From positions 124,001 to 188,000 of the forward strand of contig CAWDXO010000010.1 of the NCBI GenBank assembly GCA_963806335.1: a stretch of DNA of 64,000 nt, written 5' to 3'. How positions within the stretch are numbered: the first letter of the stretch is position 1; each line of letters starts with the position of its first letter. The translations under genes and the position numbers were made by a program. The notes under the pieces were generated by a model. The model worked only from the letters and a program-made list of their open reading frames with translations. It searched no databases and was not told the origin of the DNA. This document shows, one piece after another, positions 8,700-16,660 of this stretch. This stretch comes from Palsa-504 sp963806335. Lineage in GTDB: Bacteria > Actinomycetota > Actinomycetes > Streptosporangiales > Streptosporangiaceae.

Positions 8700-8932
8700 C
8701 GGCGGTCCTCGTCGCGGTGCGCGAGGATGCGGTCGGCCGGCAGCGAGGAGGCGCTCGCCGCCTTACGTGCCCGTACGCGGGCGATCAGGACCTCGGCATC
8801 GGGCTGGCGGGCAAGTTCGACGAGCTTGGCGCGCAGGTACTCCTGGAGGGATCGTCCGGTCAGCGCCGCGCGGGAGGCGAGTTCGTCGCGCGTCTCATCG
8901 GGAACGTCCCGTACGGTTATGGACGTACTCAT
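8696..8932 (-). CDS. vapB: VapB-type antitoxin (RHH/FitA-like)
   Basis: 78-residue antitoxin. The N-terminal ribbon-helix-helix TSITVRDVPDETRDELASRAALTGRSLQEYLRAKL is followed by a flexible acidic/Arg-rich tail that would occupy the VapC groove. It precedes and overlaps vapC by 4 bp. It should bind the dyad at 8938-8953 with VapC and repress its own operon. Confidence 0.87.
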   Translation of the reverse strand: MSTSITVRDVPDETRDELASRAALTGRSLQEYLRAKLVELARQPDAEVLIARVRARKAASASSLPADRILAHRDEDRR

Positions 8933-8937
8933 AGCAT

Positions 8938-8953
8938 CATTATGCAGCTAATG
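8938..8953. promoter_or_regulatory. Putative vapBC operator
   Basis: CATTA-N6-TAATG (8938-8942 and 8949-8953) lies 6 bp upstream of the vapB start in a locally AT-rich patch. Position and symmetry fit autoregulation by a ribbon-helix-helix antitoxin. Confidence 0.5.
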
Positions 8954-9187
8954 CTGCTGAAATGCAATTCCTCAGACTCGGCCAGAGAAGGTCAGGCAGC
9001 TGACCGCCACGGCCTGTTCGGCACGCCGGAACCAGGTGACAGGCGGCAGCCGCGCACGCGGCCCGCCGCGGCTCAGCCGAGCAGAGTCCCCGAGCGGGCG
9101 CCTGTGCCCGCAGACCCACGTCTTAATCTGGGTTCGTGACGAGCGACCAATGGAAGAACGCGCCCCGCGGCCTAGGCTCGGCTGATA

Positions 9188-10892
9188 ATGAGCGCTGACA
9201 CTGATTCGATGAGGTCCGCCGCGGACGATGCCGCGGCGGCGCCGCTTGACCTGCTGCTGGGCGATGCCGCCACCGGCATGCTGCGCCGGATGAACCCCGG
9301 CGGCTCTGGCCTGCGCCTGGCCGCGTCCCTGGCGGTCAAGCCGCGGCTGGTCGCCGGGCGAGGGGGGCGGCTGGCCGGCGAGCTGGCCCGCATCGCCGTG
9401 GGCCGTTCCCAGGTGCAGCCGTCCCGGCGGGACCGCCGGTTCGCCGAACCGGGCTGGACGGGCAACCCGCTGCTGCGCCGTACGATGCAGGCCTACCTGG
9501 CCACCGCGGAGAGCGTGGAAGGCGTGGTGGCCGGGGCCGGCCTGGACGAGCGCGACTCCGAACGGGTCGGTTTCGTGCTGACCAACCTGATCGACGCGCT
9601 GGCCCCGAGCAACAACCCGCTGCTGAACCCGGCGGCGGTCAAGGCCGCGCTCGACACCGGCGGCGGCAGCGCCCTGGCGGGCCTGCGGCATTTTCTCTCC
9701 GACATGGCGGTTCCGCCGCGGGTGCCGACCATGGTCGAGCCGGACGCGTTCGAGGTCGGGGTGGACCTCGCCGTCACGCCCGGCTCGGTGGTGCTGCGGA
9801 CCCCGGAGTTCGAGCTGATCCAGTACCGTCCGGTCACGCCCGCGGTCCGGCACGTCCCGTTGGTGATCGTCCCGCCGGTGATCAACAAGTTCTACGTGAT
9901 GGACCTGGCTTCCGGCCGGAGCATGGTGGAGTACCTGGTCGGTCAGGGCCTGCAGGTGTTCATGATGTCCTGGCGCAACCCGGACGCCCGGTACGCGAAG
10001 TGGGATATCAACACCTACGGTCAGGCCATCCTGGATGCAATGGACGCGGCCGATACGGATCACCGGGAGCGAGCAGAGCGTACTCGCCGGGGCCTGCTCC
10101 GGCGGCATCATCGCGGCGATGGTCGCCGCGCACCTGGCGCACACGGGCCAGCAGGACCGGCTCGCCGCGTTCACCCTCATGGTCACCGTGCTTGACCAGG
10201 CGCACGCGGGCCTGGCCAGCGCCGTCATCGACGAGCGGACCGCGAAGCTGGCCGAGGCCGCGTCCCGCGCCCGCGGCTACCTGGACGGCCGGTCGCTGGC
10301 CGAGGTTTTCGCCTGGCTCCGGCCGAACGACCTGATCTGGAACTACTGGGTCAACAACTACCTGCTCGGCAAGAAGCCAGCGCCGTTCGACATCCTGTTC
10401 TGGAACGCGGACACCACTCGGATGACCGCGGGCCTGCACCGGGACTTCCTCGAGCTGGGCGCGGCCAACGCCCTGGTCGAGCCAGGCAGCGTGACCATGC
10501 TCGGCTCACCGGTGGACCTGGCCGCGGTCGACCGGGACAGCTACATCGTCGCCGGGATCACCGACCACATCTGCCCCTGGCAGAGCTGCTACCGGACCAC
10601 CCAGCTGTTGGGCGGCCGGCCTCGGTTCCTGCTGTCGACCAGCGGGCACGTGGCCGCGATGGTCAATCCGCCGGGCAACGAGAAGGCCAGGTACCAGATG
10701 GCCAAAGAATGCCCGGAAGATCCCCAGGAGTGGCTGCGCCGTGCGGAGACTTTGCACGGGTCCTGGTGGCCGGACTACGCGGGCTGGCTGGCCGAGCGCT
10801 GCGGTGAGGAGCAGGCCGCGCCCGCAGAGCTAGGCGGCGGCGGCCTGGCGCCGATATGTGACGCGCCGGGAACCTATGTCTATGACCATTGA
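9188..10892 (+). pseudogene. phaC: Poly(3-hydroxyalkanoate) synthase, broken by a frameshift
   Basis: Two overlapping frames together make one PhaC of about 567 residues. The first (9188 to about 10054) holds the N-terminal domain and the hydrolase core start (VPLVIVPPVINKFYVMDLASGRS, QVFMMSWRNPD, TYGQAILDAMDA). The second (from about 10055) continues ITGSEQSVLAGACSGG with the catalytic Cys of the GxCxG box, then the Asp (GITDHICPW) and His (TSGHVAAMVNPPG) of the triad. The break is one extra base near GCCGATACGGATC at 10049-10061. Normally PhaC polymerises hydroxyacyl-CoA into PHA granules. It heads an operon with the depolymerase-like gene. A sequencing error would restore an intact gene. 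Confidence 0.8.
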
Positions 10893-11793
10893 CCCGCCCG
10901 GGCCCGAACCGGCCAGCCGCCGCTGGAGCGACCTGCTCCGGGTGATGACGGCCCGGCCGCGGCGCGCCGGGCTGGGTGAGCACATGAGAACCCTGAATGC
11001 CGGCGGCCGCATCGTGCGGGTCGCGGTGCGGGAGGGGAATCCGGACTGGCCGCCGCTGCTGCTGTGCAACGGCATCGGCGCCAGCCTGGAGCTGTTCCAG
11101 CCGTTCGTGGACGCGCTGGATCCGCAGCGGCCAGTCATCCGGTTCGACATGCCGGGTATCGGCGGATCCCCGGCGCCGGTGGTGCCCTACCATCTGCTCA
11201 CGCTGCCGTCGCTGCTGAGCGGGCTGCTCGACCAGCTGGGCTATGAGCAGGCCGATGTGCTGGGCATCTCGTGGGGAGGCGGGCTCGCGCAGCAGTTCGC
11301 CGCGAGCTGCCCGGCTCGGGTACGCCGACTCGTGCTGGTGGCGACCGGGCCAGGCGCGCTGATGGTGCCCGGGCATCCGCGCGTCCTGCTGCGTATGCTC
11401 ACGCCGCGGCGCCACCGGGACCCCGGACACGCGGCCCGCATCGCCGGTGAGCTTTACGGGGGCAGTGTGCGCGACGATCCGGCGCTGGCCCGTGACCTCC
11501 TGCACGCGACGACGACACGCCTGGGCCCGTCCACCGGCTACTACTACCAGCTGCTATCCAGCATCGCCTGGACCAGCCTGCCGCGGCTGCCGCGGCTGCG
11601 GCCGCCCACCCTGATCCTGGCGGGCGACGACGACCCGATCATCCCGCTGATCAACGCGCGGATCATGCACTGGCTGATACCGCGCAGCGAGCTGCACATC
11701 TATCACGGGGGCCACCTCGAGCTGGCCACGGACGCAGAACGCATAGCACCGATCGTGGAGGCATTCCTCACCGCCGACAGGAGCCCAGGATGA
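10876..11793 (+). CDS. Alpha/beta hydrolase, PhaZ-like intracellular PHA depolymerase
   Basis: 305-residue alpha/beta hydrolase resembling medium-chain PHA depolymerases. The oxyanion region is LLLCNGIGASLELFQPFVDAL, the nucleophile elbow GISWGGG, the acid in ILAGDDDPIIP, and the His in YHGGHLELATD. It overlaps the end of the PHA synthase and its stop overlaps the acyl-CoA dehydrogenase start by ATGA, so the three form one operon. It would mobilise stored polymer. The start is uncertain among GTG 10858, ATG 10876 and ATG 10882. Other hydrolase roles remain possible. Confidence 0.78.
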   Translation: MSMTIDPPGPEPASRRWSDLLRVMTARPRRAGLGEHMRTLNAGGRIVRVAVREGNPDWPPLLLCNGIGASLELFQPFVDALDPQRPVIRFDMPGIGGSPAPVVPYHLLTLPSLLSGLLDQLGYEQADVLGISWGGGLAQQFAASCPARVRRLVLVATGPGALMVPGHPRVLLRMLTPRRHRDPGHAARIAGELYGGSVRDDPALARDLLHATTTRLGPSTGYYYQLLSSIAWTSLPRLPRLRPPTLILAGDDDPIIPLINARIMHWLIPRSELHIYHGGHLELATDAERIAPIVEAFLTADRSPG

Positions 11794-13001
11794 CACAGGT
11801 CACCAGCACGCATCTCGGGGAGTCGCTCGGCACGGACTTCTTCTCCGTCCGCGAGCAGTTCACCGACGAGCAATGGGAGCACTTCATCACCGTCCGGCGG
11901 TTCGTCGACGAGGAGGTCGTGCCGGTCGTCGGCCCGTACTGGGAACGGGCCGAGATCTGCTGGCCGCTGGTCAAGCGGCTGCCCGAGCTCGGCATCGTCG
12001 GGGAGGACATCAAGGGCTACGGGTGCGCCGGGATGAGCCCGATGGCGTGCGGGCTGGTCACGATGGAACTGCACCGCGGCGACGGCAGCCTCGGGGTGTT
12101 CCTCGGCGTGCACGCGGGCCTGGCCATGCTGTCGATCGCGATGTGCGGCTCGGAGGAGCAGAAGGCGCGCTGGCTGCCTGACATGGCCCAGATGAACAAA
12201 CTAGGGGCCTTCGCGCTGACCGAGCCGGAGCACGGCTCGGACTCGGTTGCCCTGGAAACCTCGGCCCGCCCGGTGCAGGGGGACGGGGAGGCGGGTGGGG
12301 GCTGGGTGCTGAACGGCCGCAAACGGTGGATCGGCCTGGGGAGCGTAGCCGACCTGGTCGTCGTCTGGGCCCGCAACACCGAGGACGGCCAGGTCAACGG
12401 GTTCGTCGTGGAGAAGGGATCGCCGGGCTACCAGGCCCGGGTCATCGAGGGCAAGGTGTCGCTGCGCTCGGTGTGGCAGGCCGAGATCACGCTGGAGAAC
12501 GTGCGGGTGCCGGCCGAGAACCGGCTGCCCGGGGCGCGCTCGTTCAAGGACACCACCCGGGTCCTGGCCACCACCCGGAGCACCTGCGCCTGGGGGGCGC
12601 TGGGCCACGCCACCGCCGCCTACGACGCCGCCTTGCGGTACGCGCAGGAGCGGCGGCAGTTCGGGGAGCCGCTGGCCAGCTTCCAGATCATCCAGCAGCG
12701 GCTGGTGTCGATGCTGGCGGACCTGACCGCGATGCAGCTGTACTGCCTGCAGATCGGCCGCCTGGCCGAGGCCCGGCTGACCCCGACCGTGGCCGGGCTG
12801 GCCAAGATGCACAACACCCGCAAGGCCCGCGCGATAACCGCCGAGGCGCGCGACATGCTCGGCGGCAACGGCATCCTGCTCGACTACCAGGTCATGCGGC
12901 ACATGGTGGACATGGAGGCGATCCACACCTTCGAGGGCACCGAGACCATGCAGACGCTTATCGTCGGCCGCGCCATCACCGGGATCGGGGCCTTCACGTA
13001 A
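11790..13001 (+). CDS. Acyl-CoA dehydrogenase
   Basis: 403-residue FAD flavoprotein that oxidises acyl-CoA to enoyl-CoA. It has the N-terminal helical domain, the signature FALTEPEHGSDSVALETSA, the middle beta domain (NGRKRWIGLGSVADLVVVWARN), the helical C-terminal domain with YAQERRQFGEPLASFQIIQQRL, and the catalytic Glu region MEAIHTFEGTETMQTLIVGRAITG. That catalytic-Glu placement resembles the glutaryl-CoA/long-chain branch. ATGA overlap with the upstream hydrolase implies translational coupling and a role in metabolising PHA monomers or fatty acids. Confidence 0.9.
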   Translation: MTQVTSTHLGESLGTDFFSVREQFTDEQWEHFITVRRFVDEEVVPVVGPYWERAEICWPLVKRLPELGIVGEDIKGYGCAGMSPMACGLVTMELHRGDGSLGVFLGVHAGLAMLSIAMCGSEEQKARWLPDMAQMNKLGAFALTEPEHGSDSVALETSARPVQGDGEAGGGWVLNGRKRWIGLGSVADLVVVWARNTEDGQVNGFVVEKGSPGYQARVIEGKVSLRSVWQAEITLENVRVPAENRLPGARSFKDTTRVLATTRSTCAWGALGHATAAYDAALRYAQERRQFGEPLASFQIIQQRLVSMLADLTAMQLYCLQIGRLAEARLTPTVAGLAKMHNTRKARAITAEARDMLGGNGILLDYQVMRHMVDMEAIHTFEGTETMQTLIVGRAITGIGAFT

Positions 13002-13009
13002 GCCTCTAT

Positions 13010-13435
13010 TTAAAGAATGCCCAATTCGGTCAGCCTGGCGCGGTTTTCCTCGAACCACTGTTGTTCCTGGCCGAGTCCCGGGAAGATCAATCCGGCCTCC
13101 AGCACGTTTTCCGCCGGATTCTCCCACCGCGAGATGAGCAGTTCTCCCTCCGTCTGGCCGGTAAGACGTGTCCACATCTGTGACAGCTCCCGGAGTATCC
13201 GCTGCCGCGTCTCGAGATCCCGGCCGACGCGGATGGCGGCGTTCAGCACCGAGTGGGTCGAGGGCTTCCCGGCGACGAAGTACCTGCCGTCCGGTACGTC
13301 GAGGAACACGACGTTGACGAACGTCGGCGGGACGCCGGTCGCGTCACAGTGAATACGGGTGATCTCCTCGGCGAGCTTCCCCCGGGCGGATTCGTCGAGC
13401 AGTCCTTCTGGACTGATGCACTGGTAGATGGGCAT
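13010..13435 (-). CDS. Tautomerase-superfamily protein (cis-CaaD-like)
   Basis: 141 residues. Pro follows the initiator Met directly (MPIYQCISPEGLLDESARGKLAEEIT), giving the catalytic Pro-1 of the tautomerase/MIF superfamily. Length is near cis-3-chloroacrylic acid dehalogenase (about 150), with the tandem beta-alpha-beta fold implied by FVNVVFLDVPDGRYFVAGK and RELSQMWTRLTGQTEGELLIS. It may act on ketoacids or halogenated acrylates. It is convergent with the acyl-CoA dehydrogenase (8 bp between stops) and divergent from the 13.5 kb dehydrogenase promoter. Confidence 0.8.
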   Translation of the reverse strand: MPIYQCISPEGLLDESARGKLAEEITRIHCDATGVPPTFVNVVFLDVPDGRYFVAGKPSTHSVLNAAIRVGRDLETRQRILRELSQMWTRLTGQTEGELLISRWENPAENVLEAGLIFPGLGQEQQWFEENRARLTELGIL

Positions 13436-13481
13436 GATTTCGCCCTGAGGTCACTGCCTTTGACCGTAAGTGCCTTCGGCG

Positions 13482-13549
13482 GCGCGTTCATCGTGAGGAG
13501 GGCACGAACCATCAGATCGGTTTCGTGTGCCCAGTACGATGCCCGGCCG
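13482..13549 (+). promoter_or_regulatory. Promoter/operator element A (twin of 16569-16635)
   Basis: Aligns almost base for base with the element before the benzoylformate decarboxylase: GCGCGTTCATCGTGAG, then GGGCACGAAC, 12-13 variable bases, TTCGTGTGCCC, and GTACGATGCC. GGGCAC and GTGCCC are dyad arms; TACGAT at 13535-13540 fits a -10 hexamer (TAnnnT). A regulator bound to the dyad would cover the -35 region. Confidence 0.75.
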
Positions 13550-13616
13550 AGTGGGCGCTGGCACGGTGAGTTGTATCGGGTGCCTCACAGACGAAGGCTG
13601 GCAGCCATTGCGGAAG

Positions 13617-16535
13617 ATGCTCACGCCCCACGTGCGGGCCATCGGCCGGCCGGCAGGCCCGGCGCAGGACGATGCCGTCGACGCCGCTCGCATCGAGGGC
13701 ACCCCGGCCGCCCTTAAGAGCGACCTGATCCAGCTGGTAGGCCAGGACCAGGTGCTGCACCGGATTTCTGACCTGATTCGCTACGCCTCCGACGCCAGTC
13801 CCTACCGGTACCTGCCGCAGGTCGTCGTCCTGCCCCGGACCGTCGACGATGTACGCGCGATCCTGGCGTACTGCGCCCGGACCGGGCGGCACGCCACGTT
13901 CCGGGCCGGCGGCACGAGCCTGAACGGGCAATCGCAGTCCGACGACATCCTCATCGACGTCCGGCGGCACTGGGCCGGCCTGGCGGCCGAGGACGGCGGA
14001 GCCCGGCTGCGGGCCCGCCCCGGGACGATCCTGGGCCATGCCAACGCCGTCCTGCGGCCCCTCGGGCGGCGCCTGGGGCCTGACCCCGCCTCCGCCGACG
14101 TGGCCACGATCGGCGGGGTCATCGCCAACAATGCCGGCGGTATGCGGTGCAGCCTGGCGCGCAACGCCTATCACACCGTGTCGTCTCTCACCTTCGTGCT
14201 CGCCTCGGGGACCGTCATCGACACCGCCGCTCCGGGCGCCGAGGCGGCGTTCGCCGCCGCCGAGCCGGACCTGGCCGCCGGGCTGCTGCAGCTGCGCTCG
14301 CAGTTGCTGGCCGATGAAGGGCTCGCGCAGCGGGTAGGCCATAAGTTCGCCATCCGCAACACCAACGGCTACGCGCTGTCGGCCCTGCTGGACGCCGATA
14401 CCCCGGTGGGAATCTTCCGCCGGCTCCTGATCGGGTCGGAGGGGACGCTCGCGTTCGTGGCGGAAGCCGTCATCGACACCATTCCCGCGCCGGCCATGAC
14501 GACGGTCAGCTGGATCGTGCTGCCGTCGATCAGCGAGGCGGCCGCGCTGGTGCCCGGCCTGGTCGCGCTCGGTGCCGAAGCGGCGGAGCTGATGCTCGCT
14601 CCCGCGCTGGCCGCGGCCGCGCAGGCCTTCCCCGGCACCCCGGCGTACTGGCGGGATCTCGATCCCCACGCCGCGGCGCTGCTGGTCGAGTTCGGCGCGG
14701 ACAGCGCGGCCGGGCTCGACGCCGCGGTAGCCCCGGTCGCCGGGCTCGTCGCCGGCGCGAACCTGCTCCACCCCCTGGATTTCACTCGCGACGAGGACCA
14801 GATCGAGTTGTACTGGCGGGTGCGCGACGGGCTCCTGGGCATTGTCGGACAGCAGCGCCCCGACGGTACCGCTCTGGTCATCGAGGATGTGTGCTTCCCG
14901 CCGGACCGGGTCGCCGAGGGCGCCCAGGATCTCCAGGAGCTGCTGTCCAAGCACGGCTTCCTGCCTAACACTGCTGGGCACGCGGCCTACGGCAACCTGC
15001 ACTTCACGCTGACCCCCAGGCTCGCCGACCCGGGCGACCGGGAGCGGTACGCGGCGTTCATGGCCGATCTCGTCACGCTGGTCGTCGACAAGTACGACGG
15101 CTCGCTCAAGGCGGAGCACGGCACCGGCATCAACATGGCGCCGTTCGTCCGCCACGAGTGGGGCGACAAAGCCACGGACATGATGTGGCAGATCAAGAAG
15201 CTCGCCGACCCCCGTGGCGTCCTCGCGCCGAACGTGATCTTGACCCGCGACGACGGCATCAACCTGAAGTCGTTCAAGTCGACGCCGCCGATCGAGGACG
15301 TGGCGGCGCACTGCATCGAATGCGGCTTCTGCGAAGCGGTTTGCCCCAGCCGCAACATCACCACTACCCCACGGCAGCGGATCGTGCTGCGCCGGGAGAT
15401 GGCCCGCCAGCCAGAAGGGTCGCCCCTGCTCGCCCGGCTGCAGGACGAATACGAATACGACGGCATCGAAACCTGCGCCGCGGACGGCTCCTGCGCGATC
15501 CCGTGCCCGGTCCAGATCAACACCGGCGCGCTGGAAAAGACGTTCCGCCGGGCCGAATCGACTCCCCGGCTGGAGAAAACCGCGCTGATGATCGCCCGGC
15601 GGTGGGCGACCGCGGAAAAGCTCGCCCGGACGGCCATCGGCGCCGCCGACATCGTCCAGCGCACCATCGGGGTCAGGGCGCTGACCGGCCTGACCGCGGC
15701 CGCCCGGCTGGTCGTCAGCGACGACCTCATCCCGTCCGTCCCCGGCCCGATGCCGCGCGCCCAGCTGCGCAAGCTGCCCTCGGCCACGCGGGAGGGCGCC
15801 GCCGCGGTGTACTTCCCCGCCTGTATCAACCGCATCTTCGGACGCAACCCGGGCCAGGTCCGGCACCCGTCGCTGCCGCAGGTGCTGGTCGAGGTATCGG
15901 CGCGGGCCGGTAAGCCGCTGTGGATCCCGGGCGACGTCGCGGGCAAGTGCTGCTCCACGCCGTGGAGCAGCAAGGGCTACCTTCAGGGACACAAATGGAT
16001 GGCCGCCACCACCTGCGACGCGCTGTGGGAGTGGAGCGGGCACGGCATGCTGCCGGTGGTCATCGACGCGGCCTCCTGCACGAACGGGCTGCTGGACGAC
16101 GTCAAGAACTACCTCGACGACGAACACCGCGTCCGGCTCGAGCAGATCACGCTGCTTGACTCCATCGCGTGGTGCGACAGCCTGGCCAAAGAGCTGACCG
16201 TCACCAGGCGCGTCAAACGCGCCGCGGTCCACCCGACCTGCTCCACCACCCACCTGGGGCTGACTAAGACCCTTGAGCGCCTGGCCGCCCGCCTCGCCGA
16301 CGAGGTCCTCGTGCCGGTCGGCATGACCTGCTGCGGCACCGCCGGTGACCGCGGGCTGCTCCACCCCGAACTCGTCATCTCGGCCACCCGCGACGAGAAG
16401 GCCGGGCTAGACGAGACGCCGGCGCAGGCCTACCTGTCGGCCAACCGCACCTGCGAAATGGGCCTGCGCCAGGCCACCGGCTACCCGTACGAGTCGTTCG
16501 TTTTCCTGCTCGAGGAACTGACCCGCCCGGCCTAA
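13617..16535 (+). CDS. FAD- and Fe-S-containing D-2-hydroxyacid dehydrogenase (D-lactate/glycolate/D-mandelate type)
   Basis: About 972 residues. The N-terminal PCMH FAD domain has YLPQVVVLPRTVDDV, TFRAGGTSLNGQS and ATIGGVIANNAGGMRCS. It is followed by a FAD-oxidase C domain (GTLAFVAEAVIDTIP, AEHGTGINMAPFVRHEWG). A ferredoxin-like segment has two Cys clusters (CIECGFCEAVCPS and CAADGSCAIPCPV), and a C-terminal CCG domain carries GKCCSTPWSS and GMTCCGTAGDRG. This architecture oxidises D-2-hydroxyacids and passes electrons to the quinone pool. Its promoter is a twin of that before benzoylformate decarboxylase, so D-mandelate is an attractive substrate, by inference. The start is uncertain (GTG 13566 possible); starts inside the promoter element are unlikely. 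Confidence 0.85.
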   Translation: MLTPHVRAIGRPAGPAQDDAVDAARIEGTPAALKSDLIQLVGQDQVLHRISDLIRYASDASPYRYLPQVVVLPRTVDDVRAILAYCARTGRHATFRAGGTSLNGQSQSDDILIDVRRHWAGLAAEDGGARLRARPGTILGHANAVLRPLGRRLGPDPASADVATIGGVIANNAGGMRCSLARNAYHTVSSLTFVLASGTVIDTAAPGAEAAFAAAEPDLAAGLLQLRSQLLADEGLAQRVGHKFAIRNTNGYALSALLDADTPVGIFRRLLIGSEGTLAFVAEAVIDTIPAPAMTTVSWIVLPSISEAAALVPGLVALGAEAAELMLAPALAAAAQAFPGTPAYWRDLDPHAAALLVEFGADSAAGLDAAVAPVAGLVAGANLLHPLDFTRDEDQIELYWRVRDGLLGIVGQQRPDGTALVIEDVCFPPDRVAEGAQDLQELLSKHGFLPNTAGHAAYGNLHFTLTPRLADPGDRERYAAFMADLVTLVVDKYDGSLKAEHGTGINMAPFVRHEWGDKATDMMWQIKKLADPRGVLAPNVILTRDDGINLKSFKSTPPIEDVAAHCIECGFCEAVCPSRNITTTPRQRIVLRREMARQPEGSPLLARLQDEYEYDGIETCAADGSCAIPCPVQINTGALEKTFRRAESTPRLEKTALMIARRWATAEKLARTAIGAADIVQRTIGVRALTGLTAAARLVVSDDLIPSVPGPMPRAQLRKLPSATREGAAAVYFPACINRIFGRNPGQVRHPSLPQVLVEVSARAGKPLWIPGDVAGKCCSTPWSSKGYLQGHKWMAATTCDALWEWSGHGMLPVVIDAASCTNGLLDDVKNYLDDEHRVRLEQITLLDSIAWCDSLAKELTVTRRVKRAAVHPTCSTTHLGLTKTLERLAARLADEVLVPVGMTCCGTAGDRGLLHPELVISATRDEKAGLDETPAQAYLSANRTCEMGLRQATGYPYESFVFLLEELTRPA

Positions 16536-16568
16536 CCGGAGGCTCCGCCATAGCATGCCGCTTTGGCC

Positions 16569-16635
16569 GCGCGTTCATCGTGAGCGGGGCACGAACAACC
16601 GGGAGGGATTCGTGTGCCCGGTACGATGCCTGGCC
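16569..16635 (+). promoter_or_regulatory. Promoter/operator element B (twin of 13482-13549)
   Basis: Second copy of the conserved element, 26 bp before the decarboxylase start. The conserved blocks match element A: GCGCGTTCATCGTGAG, GGGCACGAAC, TTCGTGTGCCC, GTACGATGCC. TACGAT at 16622-16627 is the likely -10, giving a leader of roughly 25 nt. The blocks are conserved while the linker between arms is not, as expected for protein-binding sites. Confidence 0.75.
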
Positions 16636-16660
16636 GGGCGGCCGCTGAGACAGTAAAAGC

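Noticed and set aside
8972..10228. Leftward open frame of 418 codons
   Set aside because: Antisense of the PHA synthase gene with low-complexity composition.
13512..16364. Long leftward open frame of about 950 codons
   Set aside because: Antisense to the FAD/Fe-S dehydrogenase; Arg/Gly-rich and without family similarity.
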